A stretch of DNA of 64,000 nt, taken from the NCBI RefSeq assembly GCF_041296385.1, contig NC_091017.1, positions 11,030,001 through 11,094,000 on the forward strand. The letters run 5' to 3'. Positions 25,201-36,416 of the stretch are shown here, piece after piece (positions within the stretch are counted from its first letter, which is position 1; each line of letters starts with the position of its first letter). The stretch comes from Aphelocoma coerulescens. Taxonomy: Eukaryota > Chordata > Aves > Passeriformes > Corvidae. The translations under genes were made by a program, and so were the position numbers. Below the pieces are notes generated by a model. It was not told the origin of the DNA. It searched no databases and worked only from the letters and a program-made list of their open reading frames with translations.

Positions 25201-26281
25201 TCACGCTGCTTCCCACAGCAGCAGTTTTGGATTTTCTGCCACACACAATGGGTACACACTCATGTACCCCATCCCATACAGGCTCTGGTCAGTCATTCCT
25301 TTGGAAAAAATACCTCCAGCCCCTCTCCATCAGGCACTGTTCCCTGTGTCTAAAATAGCCAAGTTCACAAAGAAGCGTTTTTGATGTCCAGCAACATGAG
25401 TTATTGAGCATCTTAAAGGTTCAGACAGGAAGGACATTGCTTTAGCACAGGCAAGAACACTGCAAGAAGAGTTACACCCCAGGGAGCCTCCCTACAGACA
25501 ATGCAGTGGAGCATCAGCTCCCAAGGACCCATCACAGAGACACCATTCAGAGCCAAAAGTTGGAGGTGAGCTCCGATAGAAGTGTTAACACCAGGCACCT
25601 TCCACCTCTTGTTTGCAAAACAAACAGGAAATATGATTTGGAAAATGTTGCATTCATTTTAAAAAGTAACAGGCAGTAAAACTGCAGTGGTCCTTTGTGC
25701 AGATTTCCCCCTGCTGTTACTCCTACTCATACAAGTACCTACAAAACTACTGCAATAGACATATTCCCTGAACGTACTAGTTACTACAAAAAAATCCTGC
25801 AATCTAATCAGTGATTTTTTTAATGGACTATATTCACAGTTTGGATTCCACAAACAAAATTCATTCCAAGATCTCCAGGAGCAATTGTTTTGATTAAAAA
25901 TTAATGTAATTTCGTCACTTTTTATTCTGCAAAATCTTTTCATATGCAATCTTCAAAATACAATTTTGAAACAGATCTTGCCACCCCAGTTAATGCTTCT
26001 ATTTCCTGTGCCAAAACCCCACTTGAAGCAAGGAAATAATAAGTAAAATATACTCATCTGCATTTTTAATTAATAACACCCTCTGTTTGTTCCTTTTGGT
26101 TTATTGACAAATACTTCAAGCGTATGCATTAAAAGGTTCAACAAATTTTGTAACCTACATTGCACACATCTGTCATTCCCAGAGGATGTACCTCCCACCA
26201 GCAGCACAGAATCCTGATCTCTGGTTTATTTGCTGCCAATTATCTTGTTTGCTGTTGAGCAGGCTGACATGGAGAGAGAAC
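22241..26281. other. Intergenic DNA, no gene recognised
   Basis: AT-rich host sequence up to the ERV B insertion. A 20-bp unit (GATCCTTACATTGCTTTGA type) is tandemly duplicated at 24835-24873. No coding or RNA gene is supported. Confidence 0.5.
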
Positions 26282-26583
26282 TGTAGATGTGACCGCTGTT
26301 CAGCCTTAACATCTGCATGAGAAAGCGCATACCAAGTGATCATGACCAAGCCATAAATACTTATGTGAGAATGCTGTAATTAGCAACCCAAACACAGGTT
26401 GCTGTGGGATGTGTTAGAGTGTTTGCGATAAGAGCAAGAAACATCCTGCTCTGCCATTTGTTTGCATGTTGGTCAGTCTCCTGCTCAGCTGCATTGTAAA
26501 CAGAAAAAACATTAAAAAGCTCATGCATGTTTAATAAAGCAATTCTGTTGCATGGCAATGGTGTCTGTGATCCAATTGGTACA
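26282..26583 (+). repeat. 5' LTR of ERV B
   Basis: 302 bp, TGTAGATGTG...TTGGTACA, matching the 3' LTR at 36123-36416. Poly(A) signal AATAAA at 26533-26538. Confidence 0.92.
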
Positions 26584-26585
26584 AA

Positions 26586-26603
26586 TGGTGCCCAATGTGT
26601 GGC
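26586..26603 (+). other. Primer binding site of ERV B
   Basis: TGGTGCCCAATGTGTGGC, two bases after the LTR. It resembles the tRNA-Lys1,2-type PBS with three mismatches. Confidence 0.75.
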
Positions 26604-26715
26604 ACAAATTGTGAACCTCTGGTAGCGATGCCACATTCAAACCAGTTTTTGTGAAAAGGGGATCCCTATCCTTTGTCTCTACCCACCAGATAGGTGAGAC
26701 TGCAAATGCGGAACT

Positions 26716-28081
26716 ATGGGACAGTCTTCATCTCATTGAGCATAAGCTCTATTTAGAAATTTTACAAAGAATTTTAAAAGAACAGTGATTTAAAATCCCA
26801 TCAGTTATCTGCTTTATTAGTATGACTGAATAGTAATTCTAATGTATTCACACACACACACACACCCCCCCGCCACAGTTCCTACAATGCTGAAGTGTGG
26901 GAAAAGGTAGGAGCTGAATTAGAGGCACAGAAAAAAAAAGGATGGCCAGTCACTGACAATACATTAGCTTCATAGAAAACTATGTATACTGTCTTAAAAT
27001 CTTTACAGCCTGCTGAGAAAGTTTGTGAGCACCCTGTCACAGATATTTTAAATTTGAAGACTGATTTGAATGTTAGCCATGTCTATGCAGAAGTACCAGC
27101 TGAATTAGGAGATGAGGACCCTCAGGAGCCTGGCTATCATTTTGATCCTGGTCCTATTGATTCTGAGAAGGAGCCTGATCTTTATCCTTCTTTAACTCCC
27201 ATAAAAAATTTGGCTGCTGCATTTCCCACTACGGCTCAAGTGTTAGCTAATTCTTATCGTCCTCCGCCTACGGCTCCTTTACCCAAATTACGACTCCAAT
27301 CTCATTCACATCTGACTTTAACAGGGAAATGCAGGAAAGAGGCCCTAAAAAGGGGAGATATTCCCATGTTACTGGCCATGCAGGTCAACTATCAGCCTAA
27401 GAAACCCTCTCAGGATGAACAACCCCCATTTGAATTAATAAAAGAAGTTCATAAAGCTGTCCAAGACTATGGACTGCAAACACAATATACTATGGGATTG
27501 ATCAAGTCTATTAACCAAATGTACACTGTGGCTCCTAATGATTGGCGAATGTTTTTTAAACTTATACTAACATCAGGACAATATACAGTGTGGCTGCCAG
27601 AATGGAAAGATCTTGCTACTGTACGAACTATGGATAACATTGAAAATTTAGAAGTAGGCAGTATCAATGAAATGCTGGGGCAAGGCACGTATACTACCCC
27701 CACTGCCCAAGCTAATTTAGCTTGCTCAGTACTACAGCAAAGCTCCAAAATAGCCATAAGGGCTCTTAAAAGAGTCCCAGAGTCTGGATAAAAGGACTTT
27801 TCCTTTGCATCTATTCGGCAAGGCCCTCAAGATTCATATGTAACATTCATTGATAGACTGCAGATGGCCATAAGTAGGCAAACAGAAAATTAAGAAGCGG
27901 CTACTATATTGTTATTACAACTAGCCTTTGAAAATGCTAATGTGGTTTGTCAGAAAGCACTGTTCTCTGAAAGGAATGGGCGTGCTAATTTACCTGCCTA
28001 CATCAAAGCCTGTCAGAATGTGGGGACAGAGGAACACCATGCATCTGTTTTGGCTGCTACCTTACAGCAAGCCTCTAATAC
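26716..28081 (+). pseudogene. gag: gag of ERV B: matrix and capsid
   Basis: The start is the ATG at 26716, reading MGQSSSH, a myristoylation-type (MGxxxS) opening. A TGA follows at 26737, apparently after a one-base gain. Matrix is scrambled and contains a (CA)n tract at 26849-26865. From 26982 a 269-codon stretch encodes a proline-rich linker and the capsid N-domain (FELIKEVHKAVQDYGLQTQY). After a stop at 27789 the major homology region QGPQDSYVTFIDRLQ (near 27820) and the capsid C-domain continue in other frames. The gene is then cut at 28081 by a solo LTR. It is a dead structural gene. Confidence 0.85.
26849..26865. repeat. (CA)n tract inside ERV B gag
   Basis: Eight to nine CA units followed by a C-run, within the former matrix region. 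Confidence 0.9.
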
Positions 28082-28998
28082 TGTCTTGGTTTGAAAGACA
28101 GGTGTCTGCTAAGGAAGGCAGAAGCCTCCCTTGGAATAGCAGCTGCAACCCCCTTCCCTCCGAGTTACTATAATTTTGAAATCAAGGGGCTTTTAGGCAA
28201 AGATGTGGAAAATAGGAATAACAGTTCTTTATTATTATGTATCTATATGCGTATAACCAGTCAAACAAACAACAATAACTATGGCAGTAACAGCAAACAA
28301 TCACAAACCCAGTCCCAGGTCTTCTCAGCTGTCAGGCCCTTCCCCCTCGGGTGCAGTTCCACTTGCAGCTGTCAGGGGCGCTGGTGGCTCCCAGTGATCA
28401 GGGCAGGTGCGATGGTTCCCCCACGGCTGCAGGGAGCGCTCTGGAGCGAGCTCGGGGAGCAGGCGGCACTGGTGTCCTGGGATCCCGGGGAGGGATGGAA
28501 CAAAAGCTTCACAAACCCCTAGGCAGCCGATCCCAGTGTCCAGCTGGACCCTCGTGAACAGCAGGCTGGAATGGCAGGCTGGAATGGCAGGCTGGAATGG
28601 CAGGGACGAGCACAAATCCCGGGTGACAGACAAGATGTATCTAAACAGGGAAGCCCCCAGGGGTCTGGGCAGGCAGAGCAAGCAGGGCTACAACGTAGCG
28701 AAGGCTCAAAGAAATGACAGGACAGGGCGGCCACAGCCCAGCTCCCAGCGGGGTGGGGAAGGCGGGCTTTGGGATCTCGGGGCTTCTCCAGCAGAAGGAA
28801 AATCAGCCAAAGAAAACAGCCTCCCTCTCTGTCCGAACACCGGAGACCAACTGCCCACACACCCAGGTGAAACAAAGGAGTAGCCTGCTCTTTTGTTTTT
28901 CTTAAGTACCCAGGCATTTGTCCCCCTAGCAATATGTATGGGGGAAAACTCCTTTAACAGAAAAAAAAAAAAACAGGAGCGCTCCTAAAACCCCAACA
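28082..28998 (-). mobile_element. Solo ERVL-type LTR nested in ERV B gag
   Basis: 917 bp, TGTCTTGGTTTGAAAG...CCCCAACA, flanked by AATAC at 28077-28081 and 28999-29003. A 5-bp duplication and the plus-strand left end resemble the ERVL LTRs at 11732 and 44350. The AATAAA is on the minus strand (28233-28228), giving minus orientation. A 14-bp unit (CAGGCTGGAATGG type) is repeated three times near 28562-28603. Removing it restores the gag frame across the target site. Confidence 0.92.
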
Positions 28999-29340
28999 AA
29001 TACACATAAGAAAACTGACCCCTGGTGTTTAAATTGCCAACAAGAGGGGCATTTACAGAAAAATTGTCCCACTCAAAAGAAAGGAAAGAAGGGCCCCTTC
29101 CCTGCCATGCCTCCCTCTCAATGTCCCCGATGTAAAAAGGGTTACCACTGGAGTCAAGTATGTAGGTCAAAATTTGATAAAGACGGTAACCCTCTCATTT
29201 CCCTCAGCAGGGAAACGAAAAGAGGGGTGCAAGACCCAGTGCCGCTCAACCCAACAGGGTCTTTCCCATCCAAACCCAGGAGTCTAAATTTCCTCTCTCC
29301 TTGCCAGTACCCGCTGGAGCGCATGTTTGGACTTACCCAT
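28999..29340 (+). pseudogene. gag: gag of ERV B: nucleocapsid with two zinc knuckles
   Basis: Directly after the nested LTR the gag frame resumes. It shows two CCHC knuckles, CLNCQQEGHLQKNC (near 29026) and CPRCKKGYHWSQVC (near 29125), separated by a lysine-rich linker. Both are complete C-X2-C-X4-H-X4-C motifs that bind RNA in Gag. Two knuckles distinguish this element from copies A and C, which have one. Confidence 0.88.
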
Positions 29341-29689
29341 CTCAGATGATACCTTAATCACAGACTCAACTATTCATGTGCTAAATACAGGGGTTTATGG
29401 ACCTTTACCTGAAGGATTGTTTGGACTTTTAATTGGTAGATTGTCCACCACAAAGAATGGTCTCATAATACATGTTGGTGTAATTAATTCACACTATTTA
29501 GTGAAAATTAAAGTGATGGTTTCAACTAACACCCCACCATGTTTTATCTCAAAACCCGAAAAAATTGCACAGTTGCTACTGCTCCAGTTTTCCATTCCAG
29601 CAGTAAAAGACACAGTCCGAAGAACTGGTGGGTTCAGCAGCACCAATGTCATCCACATTCACTGGACTGGTTCAACAAATTACAAGTGA
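29327..29689 (+). pseudogene. dUTPase domain of ERV B
   Basis: 120 codons with the order of trimeric dUTPase motifs: GVYGPLPEGLFGLLIGR, then HVGVINSHYLVKIKV, then KIAQLLLLQ. The enzyme converts dUTP to dUMP and limits uracil in viral DNA. In betaretroviruses it sits between nucleocapsid and protease, as here. The GVID...Y motif reads GVIN, so the usual catalytic Asp is Asn and activity is unlikely. Confidence 0.78.
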
Positions 29690-29930
29690 AAAGCCCTTAC
29701 TAACCTTACAATTAAATGACAATTTTTTTACAGGTTTACTTGACACCAGTGCAGATGTTTCCATTATTTTGGCATCTTTGTGTCCCCCACAGTGGCCTCT
29801 TAAAACACCTGATGCCTTAGTGGAAGGCATTAGGGGGCATCAAGCCCCCAAATAAAGTGCACTTATTCTTAGAGTCATAGGGCCGAACGAATGCCAAGCA
29901 ACTCTCAATTTATGCTGTGGGGTCGTGATC
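29690..29930 (+). pseudogene. pro: Retroviral protease of ERV B
   Basis: The frame overlapping the dUTPase end encodes FTGLLDTSADVSII, the retropepsin active-site loop with DTG changed to DTS. It then runs to a stop near 29852. The flap and C-terminal part are disrupted. Confidence 0.75.
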
Positions 29931-30049
29931 TACTTTCTCAATGGAATATTATTCTTGTGGTGAATGCAGAAAATTTAACAAATGGGTCACTGTTGTAAAT
30001 GCCCTGCTCAAACTGAGGTGGAAAATGGATACACCTGTTTGGGTGGATC

Positions 30050-31071
30050 AGTGGCCCTTGAAAGGGGAAAAAAATTGACACGTACTGAAAAGCTTGTTGA
30101 TGAGCAATTAAAATTGGGACATATTGTACCATCCATGTCTCTGTGAAACACCACCATATTTGTGATACCAAAACATCAGGGAAGTGGCAACTACTGCAAG
30201 ATCTCATAGGAGTAAATCGGGTGATGGAACCTGTGAGTGCCATGCAACCAGGGTTACCCACTCCTTCAGTGATTCCCCGGGATTGGCCAATTGTTGTGAT
30301 TGATCTTAAGGATAGCTTTTTTACAATTGCATAGCATCCAGAGGATTGTTATCATTTTGCATTCTCTTTACCCAGCATAAATTGTGAGGCACCTATGAAA
30401 AGGTATCACTACATTGTTTTACCACAAGGTATGAAAAATAGTCCAACAATTTACCAGCTTTTTGTAGCCATTGCCTTGGAACCAGACAGGTCAAACAGAA
30501 ATTTTGCAATGCCTTGATATGCCACTATATGGATGATATTTTAACTGCTTCACAACATCAAGCTGAGCTTGACATAATCCTTTTACATATGATTCCAAGG
30601 CTGGAATCTTATGGCTTACAAATAGCTTCTGAAAAAATACAAAAAATGGCACCTTGGAAATACCTTGGATGGTTTATAAGCATCTGCCCGCAATCCCTGA
30701 AACTGGTGCCTTCTGTAAAAACATTACATGATTTCAAAAAATTGTTGGACACAATAAATTAGGTTAGGCCAATGCTCAGCATCACAAATGAAGAAATGAA
30801 CCCTTTGTTCAAATTGATGAAAGGTGACACTGATTTGTTGTCTGCACAAGCACTTAAAAAGGAGGAACATCTTGCCCTTGAGATAATTGCTGACAAAATC
30901 AGCTCCTATAATGCAGCCCATTCTGTTGTGGATTTACCTTTGACTCTTTTTGTAATTAATAACACTTTTCAGCCTTTTGCCATTCTTGGTCAGGTGCCCA
31001 CAGACGGCAAAGATGTTTATTTTTTAGAATGGGTATTCTTTCCCCATACTTCTAAGCAAACAGTAACCACT
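30050..31071 (+). pseudogene. pol: Reverse transcriptase of ERV B
   Basis: RT motifs appear in order across several frames: a primer-grip entry (KLVDEQLKLGHIV, near 30088), WQLLQDLIGVNRV (near 30187), VVIDLKDSFF (near 30293), [13 protein letters not shown] (near 30420) and HYMDDIL (near 30520). The thumb and connection follow up to 31071. At least three stops and two frameshifts interrupt it. A solo LTR then separates it from RNase H. Confidence 0.88.
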
Positions 31072-31495
31072 TGTAGATGCTAGCAGGGCCTGACAGAGGA
31101 ATTTTCCTGTGAAACTTTCTCATAAGAAAACAGTTACAGAAATCCAGCTTCTCACAGCTTCTCACAGCTTCTCACAGCTTCTCTGTGAAAGCTTTCGTTC
31201 TCATGAGAACTGGATGGACAACAGTTTGTAAGAATGTAAACCATTTCTGCACCTGCAGGTTGTTGTGAGAACACTAGAATTGTTTTCTGTCTTGTAAGAA
31301 TAATATTTGGAAATGGGTGTCTTACTGCTCAACCTATCACCTCCAGAGGTGGTGGGCCAATAGGCCAATCATGTAATTTCTCTTTTGCAAACCATGCTAT
31401 AAAGGTTATGGGTGATTAAACGAGGTCGCTTCAGCCATACCTTGCAACCTGGACTTTTGTCATGATTTGCTGTTCTCTGGGGAGAGACAGCGACA
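31072..31495 (+). mobile_element. Solo LTR with 6-bp target duplication nested in ERV B pol
   Basis: 424 bp, TGTAGATGCTAGC...GACAGCGACA, flanked by ACCACT at 31066-31071 and 31496-31501. The 6-bp duplication fits a class II (alpha/beta-like) element. TATAAAG at 31398 and ATTAAA at 31414 give plus orientation. Its U3 contains about four copies of CAGCTTCTCA (31145-31184). Confidence 0.92.
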
Positions 31496-32281
31496 ACCAC
31501 TCATTTAGAAATGTGTCTCAATGGTGCTACCAGAGGTAGACAACGCGCCAGTCAAATATTAGGGTGAGATCCTGATATCATTGTTGTTCCTTTACAGAGG
31601 CATGAATTTGATTCTTTACTACGAGACTCAATAGCTTGTGCTGTTTCTTCTGCTGATTTCTTAGCAAAAATCTCATTTCATTTACCATCTCACAAATTCC
31701 TTCAGGCTCTAAACTCTCTTCCACTGAGCATTAACTCCTTTGTCACCTCAGCCCCAATTCCAAATACTGTAACTGTGTTTATAGATGGATCAGGAAAATC
31801 TCATAAAGCTGCGGTGACTTGGTATGATGGAGTCAAGTGGAAGGATCATGTTACACAAATTGGCTCTGCACAAGAAGTCAAACTCAGAGCTGCAGTGGAG
31901 GCATTTCGTCTTTTACCTAACTCATCTTTTAATCTCATAGCAGATAGTGCGTATGTTACTGGAATACTTCTGCAAATACCTGACGTTTCTCTGCACTTTG
32001 CAAATACTGCTGATATAACCCTATTACTTGTTGATTTAATACATCTCATTCGTTCTCATCATACAGAGTTTTTTGTCATGCATATCTGCTCCCATTCTAA
32101 CTTACCAGGCCCCCTAATAGAAGGGAACGCTCATGCTGACTGCTTGACAATGGCAGTCATATCTAATCAGACATTTACAGCTGCCTCAGAATCTCATGCC
32201 TTCTTTATCAAAATGCTGCTACTTTATCTAATAATCTTTAGATATCATAATCTGGTATTTCAATGTCCCAGGCACGCATGA
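31496..32281 (+). pseudogene. pol: RNase H and start of integrase, ERV B
   Basis: After the nested LTR, the 168-codon stretch from 31775 encodes RNase H. It opens with VFIDGSGKSHKAAVTWYDG and has later NLIADSAYVTGIL and EGNAHADCL motifs carrying the conserved acidic residues. The HHCC zinc-binding module of integrase begins near 32230 in another frame. RNase H would degrade RNA in the RNA-DNA hybrid. Confidence 0.85.
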
Positions 32282-32382
32282 TTGTTAATGCTTGTCCTTA
32301 CTGCCAGCGTTATTCTTCTCCAAATGTGCCTGCTGGAGTAGTACCTAGAGGGCTTACAGCCTGTCAGTTATGGCAAACTGAT
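32263..32382 (+). pseudogene. pol: Integrase of ERV B, left half
   Basis: Encodes CPYCQRYSSPN (the two zinc-binding cysteines) and CQLWQTD, which brings the first catalytic Asp. The reading stops at a nested LTR. The right half is at 33566-34229. Confidence 0.82.
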
Positions 32383-33565
32383 TGTTGTGTTCCACTGTGG
32401 GGAAGTGCAAGGAGTTCTTTTAGAAATAGATGGTCTGGAATGAAATTAAGTCAAACAAGCCAAGTATTGTATCTGACAACCATTTATTGATAACGAAAAA
32501 CAAAAAAAAATTGACTTGCCCCTAGCAAAGACAGAGAAGGACAAAGGAAAATGGAATAGGAATGGGGGGAGAGAGACAGAAAAAGAGAGAGAGAGAAAGA
32601 GAGAGGGGAGACAGAGAAAAAAAAGCAGGCATTACAACCAGAGCATCAGGGAATGCCATTGACATCCATACAACAGGGGATGTGCACACGGCCTGCTGGG
32701 GAGCCTTCGCAGATCTCGGAGAGGCAGGGCTCCACAGGCACAGCTGCCACGGCGAAGGGCAGCCAGACACATGGTGAGTGGGCGCTCAGACAGGAGGTCC
32801 AAAACCCTGGACAAGGTCACAGCAAGGATTGTGGCAGCAGGTTGGATCGGAGGCAGGCAGGGTTGGATGCAGGTGGCTCAGGCAGGGACACAAAGGCAAA
32901 GCAGCAGGGCAGCAGTCAGGGACACAGGGAGGCAGTACAGATGCAAGGGCAAGCAAGAGCCAGAGAGAGTAGAAAAGCCAAAAGGCAGGCTGAGGCCAGA
33001 GCATTAGGACAAAATCAGGACAGGGCCAGGTCAAAGGAGCAGCAAGCAAGAGAGTGAGTAGACACAAGAAGCCCAAAAGACAAGACACAAAAAGCCCCAG
33101 TCACCAAGCCCCAAAAAAACAAGTCTCAAAAAGCCCCTCAAAAAACAAGAGTCAAAAATCCAAAGCCAAAAAGCCAGTCTCAAAAAGCCCCCAAAAGACA
33201 ACTCTCCATAAATCCCTCCTCAGCTTGTGGTGCAGTTAATTTTTATGCCCCCTGGCTCCTTCCAAAGTCTGCCTGCTGACAGGAGACCATTGGCCCAGTC
33301 CAACCTTTCACTGCAGTCCATTGGTGGAGATCTTTCGCCATCTGATTGGAGAAGCCTCTCTGGAGGATAAAGTGTCTCTGGTGTTCCCCTGCTGACTGCC
33401 TGTCTCATGTCAGGTATGTAATGGTTGCTAGGGAAACTCCCCCCAGAGACAAGGCTTTCTCCCATCTTCCAGCTGCCTCCTGGACATGGCACATGTGCAC
33501 CCCCTCCCCCCCATGCCTCTTACAGTCAGTGTTGAGACAAATCAAAACTAAATTGGCTCCTCACA
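32383..33565 (-). mobile_element. Solo LTR nested in ERV B integrase
   Basis: 1,183 bp with TG...CA ends (TGTTGTGTTCC...GCTCCTCACA), flanked by CTGAT at 32378-32382 and 33566-33570. The 5-bp duplication suggests a class III (ERVL-type) LTR. The AATAAA is on the minus strand at 32488-32483. Contains GA-rich (32575-32625) and AAAAGCCCC-type low-complexity tracts. Its removal restores the integrase reading around the target site. Confidence 0.88.
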
Positions 33566-34229
33566 CTGATGTTATGTGTGTTCTGTCCTTTGGCCGGCAG
33601 AAATTTGTCCATTGCTCTACTGACTTATTTTCAGGCTTCTTAGTCACCACTGCACATACAGGTGAATCTGCAAAAGATGTTCATTGCCACTTTCTTTGTG
33701 CATTTGCAACAATGGGTTAGCCACAGGAAATTCACACTAATAATGGCCCTGCTTACCAATCCAATTCTGTTGCTATGTTTTTACAGGACTGGGGTGTTTG
33801 CCACTCCTTTGGAATTGCCCACAACCCCTCCTCTCAAGGGGTTGGGGAATGGATGAATCGCACACTCAAAATCTCCTTGTCAAACAGAAAAGGGGGAACC
33901 CGGGAGTGCACCGCAGGATGAACTGTTTTGCTTGGTTTACTTCAAATTTTTTTAATCGTTCTAATGACCCTTTTGCTCTTACAGCTGCAGAATGTTACTT
34001 TAAAAGCCCCAAAGATAGGCTGCAACATCCTAAGCTATTATATAGACAGCTTCCTCATGCAACCATCTGGCATGGACCTGCTGCTTTATTAACATGGAGC
34101 TGGGGATATGATTGTGTTTTATCCCCTACAGGTCCATTGTGGGTACCAGCTAAGGCTGTCAAACCATACCATGAGCTGGAAGGATGCCCAGCAAAATCCT
34201 GTACAGGAGATTATCAAGTTGAAGCTTGA
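33566..34229 (+). pseudogene. pol: Integrase of ERV B, right half
   Basis: Continues as FGRQKFVHCSTDLFSGFL, then NNGPAYQS with Asn where the second catalytic Asp is expected. GVGEWMNRTL follows around the catalytic Glu, then a C-terminal SH3-like part (WVPAKAVKPYHE). Stops and shifts are present. Confidence 0.82.
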
Positions 34230-34320
34230 TCAACCCCTCAAAAGGGAAGAAGAGGAAAAGAAGTAAAAATATAACATGGGGTGATCTCAATGCTCTGGAT
34301 GCTGAGGCATCTAAAAGTGT

Positions 34321-35082
34321 GTGGGGGCAGAACCCAATGCCACAAATACCTTCTTGGCCTACATGGCCATTGTATCGGCTAACTCAAAAGTAAGGCCTTT
34401 GCTTTATATTTCACTATTTAGCTCTTGTGTTATGGTGGTCAACATGCAGATATACTGGGCTTATGTTTATGACCCTCCGGTATTTCGTCCAGTAACCTGG
34501 TGGGACCAGAAAATTCCCATTTCTAATAATAACTCTAAAATGCTAGGAGGGGAATGGCTCCCTCTATCCAGGTCATTAACTAATGGGACAGATTGGCTAT
34601 CAGTTGAAGGAAATCAAACCTTTGTAGCAGATTCCTATTTGCTATGCTTAACTACTCTCAATGATAGCACTTGCATGCCTTTCACATTGCACATGTATTT
34701 GATAAAAAATCATACTGGCAAGAGAACAACCTTACAAGCAATTGAAATTCCAGGAGTTAACACATCACATAGCCCTATAAACACTATCACAGCTCCGAAT
34801 AATATTCCCATATGTGAACTTCAAGCCCTCTCACCTTCAGTGCATATTTTATGGTCTCCATGTACAGTGGAAAACCCTGAGCAACATCAGATACACCCCC
34901 TTAATGTATCAGTGGCAGAAGGGGGCCCACAAGGTCATTTTATCTGTAACAATGCCAGATTTGATATAAATGGCTCCTGCTCAGGAAGCATTAGCTGCTG
35001 TAATGGAGGACTCTCAGAGTCTGTCACACAGATCCATGATGCCAATGGTGAATCCCCACTCATACATTTCATTGGTGATTAA
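34321..35082 (+). pseudogene. env: env of ERV B: surface subunit
   Basis: An open stretch of 253 codons. It has a hydrophobic leader, then a segment typical of betaretroviral Env (IYWAYVYDPPVFRPVTWWD), many N-glycosylation sites (for example NNS, NGT, NQT, NDS, NHT) and paired cysteines. It would be the receptor-binding SU on the virus surface. There is no ATG in a good context at the natural start, and a stop at 35080 truncates it. Confidence 0.78.
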
Positions 35083-36150
35083 TGCTCCCCTTCCTGCCTC
35101 TACAAATATGGGCTTTGAGTTATTCTGATGTGTCATCTATATACTGGATGAATGCCACTTATATCAAAAGTCTTGATACCATGATATGCACAATACATCC
35201 TTATGCATTTTTATTAACAACAATTACGACAGTTGAATCTTGTAATCATGTTTCATCACAGCCGTCAATCCTATGTACACCTCCTGCATCACCCCTGAAA
35301 ATATAACTGAAAGGAATTTTACTTATCTCTTACCCCTATGCTGGCATGTGGAAATATGGATTCCTGTGAATCTTACAAGGGAATGGGAAGAAGAATCAGG
35401 AGTTGTGTATCTAAAATGCTTGTTTTTAAAGGAATCCAAATGAACTAAGAGATTTATTGCTTGGCTTATTGCTTTTATTGTATCTCCTATTATTATTTTA
35501 GTTTCATCTACTATTGCCATTGCTGCTTTAACAGAATCAGTAAAAACAGCTTATGAAGTTCTGTAATGAATAATTTCACTGAGGAATTACAAATTAAAAC
35601 AGTAGTTGATCAACAAATATTGGCATGCTAAGACACCCTTGAGGCTGCTTTGCTATGGGTAGGAGAAAAACAAGATGTCCTAAATACCTGGTTGCACCTT
35701 TACTGTGACTGGCAGCACACTGATGCTAACATGTATGTTAGCCCTGTAGAATGGAACAGTTCTGAAACTTCTTGGGATAAGGTGAAGGCTCATTTAAAGG
35801 GGGCATTTTCTTCAAATATGGATAAAAACATAAATGCATTAAGAGCTAGCCTTAGGAAACAATTTCAATCATAACAAACCATGTCTGCACAGAATTTCTG
35901 TGATACGCTTGCTAATGACTTTACTTGGCTTAATCCAAAAACCTGGTTTAAGGGACTACGTTTACGCATATGGCTGTTTGGCGCTTTGGGGATGGGTCTC
36001 TTTCTTATTCTTGTTACAGGATTTCTTTGCCTCTGGAGACTGTTCCAAAGCAGCAAAAAGGCAGAAGCAAATGTAATGGCTGCTCTTGTGATCAGTTCCT
36101 CCTTAAACAAAGAAGGGGGAGATGTAGGTATGACCACTGTTCAGCCTTAA
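35083..36150 (+). pseudogene. env: env of ERV B: SU end and transmembrane subunit
   Basis: The SU tail continues in shifted frames. Near 35440 a basic TKR is followed by a hydrophobic fusion-peptide-like run (FIAWLIAFIVSPIIILVSS). The ectodomain follows, with heptad-like and Trp-rich segments, in the open stretch 35650-35874. The membrane anchor and cytoplasmic tail lie in 35881-36150 (WLFGALGMGLFLILVTGFLC). A TGA precedes the cleavage region and several more stops follow, so no functional Env can be made. Confidence 0.78.
36106..36122 (+). other. Polypurine tract of ERV B
   Basis: AAACAAAGAAGGGGGAGA immediately before the 3' LTR; primes plus-strand DNA synthesis. Confidence 0.85.
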
Positions 36151-36416
36151 CATCTGCATGTGAAAGCACATACCAAAGGATCACGACCAAGTCATAAATA
36201 CTTATGTGAGAATGCTGTAATTGGCAACTCAAACACGGGTTGCTGTGGGATGTGTGAGAGTGTTTGCGATAAGAGCAAGAAACATCCTGCTCTGCCATTT
36301 GTTTGCATGTTGGTCAGTCTCCTGCTCAGCTGCATTGTAAACAGCAAAAACATATAAAAAGCTTTAATAAAGCAATTCTGTTGCATGGCAATAGTGTCCA
36401 TTACTCAATTGCTACA
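36123..36416 (+). repeat. 3' LTR of ERV B
   Basis: 294 bp, TGTAGGTATG...TTGCTACA, matching the 5' LTR with scattered differences. AATAAA at 36366-36371. Confidence 0.92.

Larger units (their letters stand above)
26282..36416 (+). mobile_element. ERV B: betaretrovirus-like provirus, decayed, with three nested solo LTRs
   Basis: A complete proviral layout: 5' LTR, PBS, gag with two zinc knuckles, dUTPase, protease, RT, RNase H, integrase, env, PPT and 3' LTR. dUTPase between nucleocapsid and protease, together with the env leader style, points to a betaretrovirus-like class II element. All genes carry stops or frameshifts. Later insertions at 28082-28998, 31072-31495 and 32383-33565 account for about 2.5 kb of its 10.1 kb. 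The flanks AGAAC(T) and AGGACT are only roughly alike, so the original target duplication is not confirmed. Confidence 0.93.

Noticed and set aside
5260..26281. Host gene exons
   Set aside because: Only ORFs below about 180 codons, none with a recognisable domain or a convincing chain of splice sites. The longest (21146-21682) overlaps an LTR-like block.
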